A stretch of 64,000 bases of DNA from Bryum argenteum (Eukaryota; Streptophyta; Bryopsida; Bryales; Bryaceae): assembly GCA_037043015.1 (NCBI GenBank), contig CM073329.1:11858648-11922647 (forward strand), in the 5' to 3' direction. Under the pieces are notes generated by a model. It saw only the letters and a list, made by a program, of their open reading frames with translations. It ran no database searches and was not told the origin of the DNA. The translations under genes and the position numbers were made by a program. Of the stretch, positions 58,231 through 64,000 are shown one piece after another; within the stretch, counting starts at the first letter, position 1; each line of letters opens with the position of its first letter.

Positions 58231-58639
58231 TAGTGGTAGATCGGGAGAGAAGGAATTCGGGTTGGGAGACCCCGTCCGGATTCCTTGGAGACACGTCGCT
58301 CACGAAGGAGAAACCAAGATAACCGAGGATTACACCTCGGATTGGTCGGAGTCAGAACCGGAGTCCCAGGCGTGTTATCTGGTCGAGGAGTTTACCGGAT
58401 TGGTGGAGAAGGACTTCGAATTCCCAGAGCAAGTCCCGGAGGAAGCACCCCTCCTGCAGTTGGACCCACTCCGGGAAGGGAAGACCGATGTGGAGGACCG
58501 TTCAGGCGAATCATGTACCGCATTCACGAGAGAAGTGGACGCCAACAATCGACTAACCCGGATACCCAACCTGTACGAATGGGAGGGGGTAGTCACTTGT
58601 CATGGGGGGCGTTAGACCCGGATCCAGAGGAGAAAGGAC

Positions 58640-59500
58640 CTGAGAGGGTCAAGAACGTGGTCTCACCCAAGGACTACGAGGAGATGGAAGTCCGGGCAGG
58701 ACGGAAGTTCTACGTGGGGAAGACGTTGACCGCGGAGGAAAATGAGAATGCCGCCAACTATTTGGCGGAATATTCCGATGTGTTCGCCGACTCGAGCGAC
58801 CCGGGGGATCCCTTCCCACCTGGGGGAGCATGAAATCGATTTGATCGATGGAGCCGTTCCGGTCAGACAACGTCAGTACCGGCTGAACCCAAAGTACTCG
58901 CTGATGGTGAAGGAAGAGATAGATCGGTTGCTGGATGCAGGATTCATCTACCCGGTCAACAACTCGGAATGGGTTTCTCCGATAGTGGTTGTTCCGAAGA
59001 AAACCGGAGCAGATGGGAAGGTAAAGATCCGTGTCTGCCAGGATTTCCGGAAGCTGAATGCGGCCACCAAGAAGGACTACTACCCCTACCCTTCACCGAT
59101 GTCATCCTTGATCATGTAGCTGGTCGGGAACTGTACAGCTTCCTCGACGGATTCTCGGGTTACAACCAAGTGTCAATCCGGGCTAGCGATCAGCTGAAGA
59201 CCACCTTCACGACGGAATGGGGAACCTACGCGTTCAACCGGATGCCCTTCGGACTTTGTAACGCCCAGTACAGTCAAAGATTGATGATTGACATCTTTAA
59301 AGACTTCTGCGACATTTCCCGGAAGTCTTCATCGATGACTTCGCCGTGTTTGGAGAACGGAGGAACCACCTTTCCCACCTTCGCCAAACCTTCCCACTGC
59401 CGCAGAGACGGACCTCAAAACCGCATCCCGGTAAATGCTTCTTTGGCATGGAAACCGGGTTCTTTGTTAGGACACGTTGTTAGTCGGCAAGGGTTGCAAG
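58640..59500 (+). pseudogene. pol: pol: reverse transcriptase domain
   Basis: Segments in order are AEYSDVFADSS and HLGEHEIDL (frame change between them), YRLNPKYSLMVKEEIDRLLD, GFIYPVNNSEWVSPIVVVPK, RVCQDFRKLN, then after another frame change FLDGFSGYNQVSI, TEWGTYAFNRMPFGLCNAQ and the catalytic VFIDDFAVFG (FIDDF at 59328-59342). Several frameshifts make this copy inactive as written. Confidence 0.88.
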
Positions 59501-59559
59501 TGGATCTGAGATAAGGTTAAGGTAATCTCGACCCTATCCCCACCCCCGGACGGCATGGG

Positions 59560-60130
59560 AAGTGCGAGGATTCCTTGGGCGTGTCGGGTACTACCGGAGA
59601 TTTATCGACGGACTATGCAAGGAGGGCGTCCCCTCTGACGGAGTTGCTGAAGAACAACGAGCCGTTCGTGTGGACATCCGAACGGCAGGCTGCGTTCGAG
59701 GACCTGAAGAAGCAGTTGGTCAGTGCTCCAATCCTCTCCCCACCGGATTGGAAGAAGGAGTTTAATGTGACCATTGATGCGTCCGGATGGTGCCTAGGGG
59801 CCATCTTGTGGCAAGCGGACGACCAAGGGCGGGAGAACCCGATTTACTACGCTAGCAGGCAGATGAGCTCCGCGGAGCGCAATTACACCACCACAGAGAG
59901 GGAAGCGTTAGCAGTGGTGTACTCCTGCAAGAAGTTCCGGCATTACCTCCTCGGTTACAAAGTCGTGTTCCATACGGACCATGACTCCCTGAAGTACCTT
60001 GTTAACAAGGCTGACCTGTCCGGGAGGATTGCCCGGTGGATCCTACTCCTCCAGGAATTCGATTACGAGGTGAAGGTGAAATCCGGGAAAGCCAATTCCA
60101 ATGCGGATTATCTCTCCAGGATGCGTGGAG
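59560..60130 (+). pseudogene. pol: pol: RNase H domain and RT connection
   Basis: Part of the longest intact pol frame (59575-60582). It contains SERQAAFEDLKKQLVSAPIL, NVTIDASGWCLGAILWQADD (first catalytic Asp), TEREALAVVYSCKKF (catalytic Glu) and FHTDHDSLKYL (third acidic position), ending in NADYLSRM. All core acidic residues are present. Confidence 0.9.
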
Positions 60131-60369
60131 ACAAAGCTTTTGAGGATGTGCCGATCCTCTTTCCGGACGAGTTTTCAGAAGGGAACCCGGTTCCCTCCAC
60201 AGGAGTGTTCCACATTGAACAGGCGCCCATATCGGACTATCAGGACATCAGGGATTTTCTAAACACGGGGGAGTATCCGGAAGGTATGTCGAGGGATCAG
60301 AAGAGCGTGTTCCAGTACAAAATGGCACCCTACACCCTCCTATCTGGGATCCTCTTCCGGATGGGACCT

Positions 60370-61538
60370 GATGATGTCATCCGACGCTGCTTGGAGCCTG
60401 ACGAACGTAAACCGGTGATGGAAGCACTTCACGCAGGCGATTCAGGAGGACACCTCGCAGCGATGAGCACGGTGAACCGGATCAAAAGTGCTGGTTATTG
60501 GTGGCCCTACATCATCCGTGACGTGAAGAAGTATGTTCGAGTTGCGATCGGTGCCGTGAACCGTGTGCCTGCTGTGATTTAAGCACCACCGCCATCGAAT
60601 TTCATCATCCCCTTAGCCCCTTTTGTCAAATGGGGATCGACTTCATCGGTCCGGTCAATCCGGTCAGAAATGATCGGAAGAGGTACATAATCCGGCTACG
60701 GATTATGCCACCAAATGGGTAGAGGCCCGGGCTACAAGAGAAACGACGCACGAGTAGCGGCCCGGTTCCTTTTCGAGAGATCATGATGCGTTTGGTACCC
60801 CGGAGTTGGTGAGTGACCGGGAAAGCACTTCATCAACGACATTGTGGAGGATCGACCAAGAGGTATGCCATCAAACACCGGAAGACGACTCCGTATAACC
60901 CGAAGGCTAACGGTCTTACGGAGCGTCCAACGGAATTGTTGGCAAAATCCTCGGCAAAATGGTGTCGTCGCACACAAGACGGATTGGGATCGCAAGTCGC
61001 CATCCGCCATACATGCCTACAACACCTCGGAGAAGACCACCACCGGGAAGACCCGTTCTTCATGGTGTTTGGACAAGAATGCATCCACGGCATTGAGCTC
61101 AACATCGAGTCTCTCACGGGTGATGGCAATCCGGATGGGGAGAGAGTAGAGGATGACACCCCCCGCCTGATGGCCATTGACAACTTGGAGGAGCTGAGGG
61201 AAGAGGCCATTGAGAAAAACCGGGTAGAGCAAGAGAACCGTAAGGTAATCTATGACCGACGCCTTCCCCGGGATCATGGAATCCGAACCGAGACGCTGGT
61301 CCTACTGTACGACAGCCGGTTCATGGACTTCCCCGGAAAACTCCACACCCGGTGGATCGGACCTTACAAGGTCACAGAGGTCTTCGCCAATGGGTCACTA
61401 CAGTTGGAGGATTTGCAAGGTAATCCCCTACCAACCCGAACGAACGGATCTCGAGTGAAAAGGTACTACCCCGAATCAATTTCGGAGGCAGACACCGGTT
61501 CCGAACCGGAGGATGCCTCAGCTGATGATTCCAGTTAA
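60370..61538 (+). pseudogene. pol: pol: integrase
   Basis: The zinc-binding region reads HAGDSGGHLA in one frame and SCDRC in the next (shift near 60540). The catalytic core has GIDFIGPVNPV, LVSDRE, and NGLTERPN (third acidic residue), again in several frames. The last 240-codon frame ends with RWIGPYKVTEVFANGS and RVKRYYPESISEAD, the GPY/F-type C-terminus. No chromodomain is visible. Stop at 61538, only about 50 bases before the polypurine tract. Confidence 0.87.
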
Positions 61539-61588
61539 AGGCAATCGTGTTGGAGAGGACGAATGTGTTCGCGGGGACGCTCACATTT

Positions 61589-61598
61589 AAGAAAGGGG
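61589..61598 (+). other. Polypurine tract
   Basis: AAGAAAGGGG, three bases before the 3' LTR starts. This is the plus-strand primer site. Confidence 0.85.
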
Positions 61599-61601
61599 TA
61601 A

Positions 61602-63718
61602 TGTCGAACCCTGTTCTCCAATATTTTTGTTTTTAGCAATTAATTAGGAGTAAAATAGCTGATTTAGCAAATAGGAATAAAAACCGCTGCTGTTTAAACC
61701 GGTTCGTAGGTAGTAATTTTGTGTTAAGATTCTTCCTAGCTAACCTTATGGGATTTTAGAACTTATTGGATAGCCGGGTTGATACCCTACCGATACCCCG
61801 AGATGCCGGATGGCCGGGTTCTCCCTAAGGGTTGATGATCGAGGCCGCCGGTCGACCGGAGAAAGCGGCGGAAAACTTCATGGCGCCCGACATAATCACC
61901 GGCGGCTCAATGATGACCGGGTACTTCCGGTGCACGTCTCGAGCCCAGGTGATGATGTCCGGAAGGAGAGTTCGGTTTGTTGTTATTAGGAGCGCCGCCT
62001 CCATTCTCGGCCATTCCGATCCGCGCGTTTTGAGAGATAGAGCAATTTTGAGAGCTCGGCGATCCGAGAGTGTTGGAAAAAGCGAGTTTGGAGAGATTAG
62101 GGTTTCGGGAAGTAGGGTTTCTACCGGAATCGGTCAGGGAAGCGCGGGGAGAGAAGAGTTCGGGCGACTACGAGGATACGGGAGCGATGCCGAAGAGGAG
62201 GAGGAGGTGGTCCCGTGGCGGCCAGGGGATGCCGATCCTCAAGTCGGTGGCCGCAGCATCCGAGCTTCCACCGCACAAGCGGAGGCGAGGATGACCTCCT
62301 CCCGGATGGGGTGCGCCAACAGACGATGCCCCGTGGGACTTAGCGGACTGACCATCATCGAGAAACGATACCCACCGCTTCCCGAGAGATGTACGCGACG
62401 CACCGACGGGGAAGACGGACAATCGGGGACCCCGCCATTGGAGGGCGACTTACAAATTTCCGGACTCCCCAATCGGCTACATCGAAGAAGAAGGCGACGA
62501 ACGCCGCCGTCAAACCCCTCGAGCCGACTCCACGCCGGAAGAAGACACTAGTCGTAGTTAGTTAGGTTAGAATGGGTAGGATTAGTAGGTGCCTTTTTGG
62601 CCACTCACCCGGGGAATCTAAGCCCGAGAATTCCGGATCGATAGGGTTTCGGGAAAACCGGGACCCTCTGTATTTACCGAAGACTCTGGAGTCCTTCGGG
62701 TCTTCTCTGTGTTTCCGCACTGTGAGTAAAGGTTGATCTTTGCACCTAAAATTCGTGATTGTGTGTAAGTCGTGATCTTGTAATTGTGTGTGCGTAGTTG
62801 ATGTCCGAGCCGGGTCGTGGATACGGGGAAGTCCCTCGTAGATTCGGTGGTTGCAATCCCTTAAACCGGGAGAGGTCTCTAGGAGAGTGACGAGTCGGTG
62901 AGAGGTCCGTGTGAGAAGTACTAGAGCATATCCGGGAGTAGTCGTCACCTAGGAAGGTGATACACTAAACCGGGTTGGTGAGGTACTAGGGTTAGCAAGA
63001 AACGCTAAACGATTGCCAACCTCCCGAATGGGATGTTCGGTTGAGAAAGCCTCTCCCGGGGAGTAGGGTACGAACCCGGTTCTATGTTATTGGAACTCTA
63101 ATGGATTAAGTGGCGGGATACCACCCACCGTGATCCGGGTCACGAGTAAACAACCCCCTCGTTGGCTCAGTTAGGGAGGAAACCGGCCCTGCTTTGTGTG
63201 ACCCTTTGTTTGGGTGAGAATCCGGATAGTGGCAAAGAGTAGCAAGGAAGGAACTCCCGAGAGAGAAGGAAAGGGTAGTCGAGATACTAAGGGTGGAACT
63301 CCGGACACCTTAATCAACCCGAGAGGGAGCGACATTCCGCGCTCTTCCAAATAAATAGGAAAGACCCCTCCGAGGATTTACGGAGGTTAAACTAAATCAC
63401 CACAGGATACTAAGTCCCCCTCCCGGGGGGGGAGGCCGTTCAATCTAGAAAACCACCGGATCGACGCAAAATTTGGTTTCCTTGGGGTTTTGGGTTTGGG
63501 AGCTAGTCAGACCCCAACCCCTCCCCGAGTTCCCTAATCCGGTAGATTAGAACGTTTTCTGTCGTTGTAGCGTCCATAGGTTGTTGGTCCGGATTTCAAT
63601 TGGTCTTCACTTCATGCTGAATCTCCGTGGAACGTTACCCGGAAGGCGAACCATTTTGCTTGGTTGTATAAGTAAAATTGTGCTGTTTTTGGTCTTCTCG
63701 GTCTGGTAACTCACGACA
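61602..63718 (+). repeat. 3' LTR, 2117 bp
   Basis: Starts TGTCGAACCC, ends CTCACGACA. Compared with the 5' LTR it has numerous 1-5 base indels, many beside CCG or CCGG. The LTR ORF is not preserved here. Confidence 0.95.
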
Positions 63719-63723
63719 CAAGC
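63719..63723 (+). repeat. Target site duplication CAAGC (right)
   Basis: Matches 53439-53443. Confidence 0.93.
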
Positions 63724-63780
63724 GAGAAGGCCAACAAGATCTCAAGTACACAACATACATACAGTTTTCCTAATCAGCAC

Positions 63781-63892
63781 CTGAACACTTGCAAAGATCC
63801 AAACTGTTCAAAGCGTGGGGGAGTAAACTCTCTGGATTCGTAAATGATTTGCATGACCGGGGACCAAATCTTGTTGCTGCAGCAGAAATTTC
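63781..63892 (-). CDS. LRR gene, exon 1 of the visible part
   Basis: It is bounded by a GCATGACAG acceptor (63893-63901) and a TTCAG/GTGCTG donor. It reads EISAAATRFGPRSCKSFTN, then PESLLPHALNSLDLCKCS, ending in phase 1, which fits exon 2 exactly. LNSLDLCKCS is a typical LRR step. The gene must start beyond the right edge. It presumably binds a protein ligand or substrate through its repeat surface. No F-box is visible in the window. Confidence 0.6.
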
Positions 63893-64000
63893 CTGTCATG
63901 CAAACCCCATTAGTTTTAAAACAACCATAGAAGCACTTTGAACTATCACTAATTGCGAGTCTTCTTTTCAGTACTAAGTACCTCTAGATAGATCAACTTC

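Larger units (their letters stand above)
53444..63718 (+). mobile_element. Complete Ty3/gypsy LTR retrotransposon, 10,275 bp, coding region broken
   Basis: Two LTRs of 2136 and 2117 bases with TGTCG...CGACA ends, a perfect 5-bp target duplication (CAAGC), PBS, polypurine tract and domains in the order gag, protease, reverse transcriptase, RNase H, integrase (Ty3/gypsy order). No chromodomain or env-like frame is seen between integrase and the 3' LTR. The tRNA-Asp-type PBS set 12 bases inside is a feature of some non-chromoviral (Tat/Athila-like) plant elements. It lies in sense orientation on the plus strand inside an intron of a minus-strand gene. Its base composition is much richer in G+C than the rest of the window. 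Confidence 0.95.

Noticed and set aside
61832..62551. Long frame in the 3' LTR
   Set aside because: Composite of shifted frames through the degenerate copy of the LTR ORF. It does not keep the protein seen in the 5' LTR.

Overview
The window looks like nuclear DNA of a land plant. Signs are a plant-type ubinuclein (HIRA complex) N-terminus, GT-AG introns with normal acceptors, a Ty3/gypsy LTR retrotransposon with a tRNA-Asp-type primer site, a solo LTR, and AT-rich repeat-laden intergenic DNA. I cannot name the lineage. There is no bacterial operon structure, and no rRNA, tRNA or CRISPR was recognised by eye.

Region 1 (1-21637) is a head-to-tail array of 12 full units of about 1.69 kb plus one partial unit, and it runs off the left edge. 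Each unit carries on the minus strand a small intronless gene with its own TATA box and poly(A) signal. The predicted protein of about 257-260 aa has the HIRA-binding N-terminal motif and the histone-binding HRD (Hpc2-related) domain of ubinuclein. The rest of ubinuclein is replaced by a Lys/Ala/Pro-rich tail encoded by a 9-bp minisatellite. No unit is open from start to stop as written. Units 7, 9 and 13 each need only one net frame change, and nearly all differences between units are 1-2 base indels, so consensus error is a serious alternative to real decay.

Region 2 (21638-27929) is AT-rich. It holds one exon-like 125-codon frame (22655-23032, +) and an intact 335-aa retropepsin-domain ORF (25213-26220, -) with no reverse transcriptase or integrase nearby.

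Region 3 (27930-52185) is a mosaic of diverged inverted duplications: four copies of a roughly 3 kb module (A and B' in one orientation, B and A' in the other), linked by segments C/C', D/D' and E/E'. Later insertions can be dated against paralogous empty sites: a 1579-bp solo LTR with a 5-bp target duplication, a 914-bp element flanked by TTAA, and a roughly 1.5 kb insertion. A 107-codon segment shared by C and C' is about 98% identical inside poorly conserved flanks.

Region 4 (52190-64000) is a minus-strand leucine-rich-repeat gene with at least four exon-like pieces. One intron contains a complete 10,275-bp Ty3/gypsy element (LTRs, 5-bp CAAGC target duplication, PBS, gag-PR-RT-RNaseH-INT, PPT) whose coding frame is broken many times. 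Its 2.1 kb LTR contains a 129-codon ORF, open in the 5' LTR and broken in the 3' LTR.
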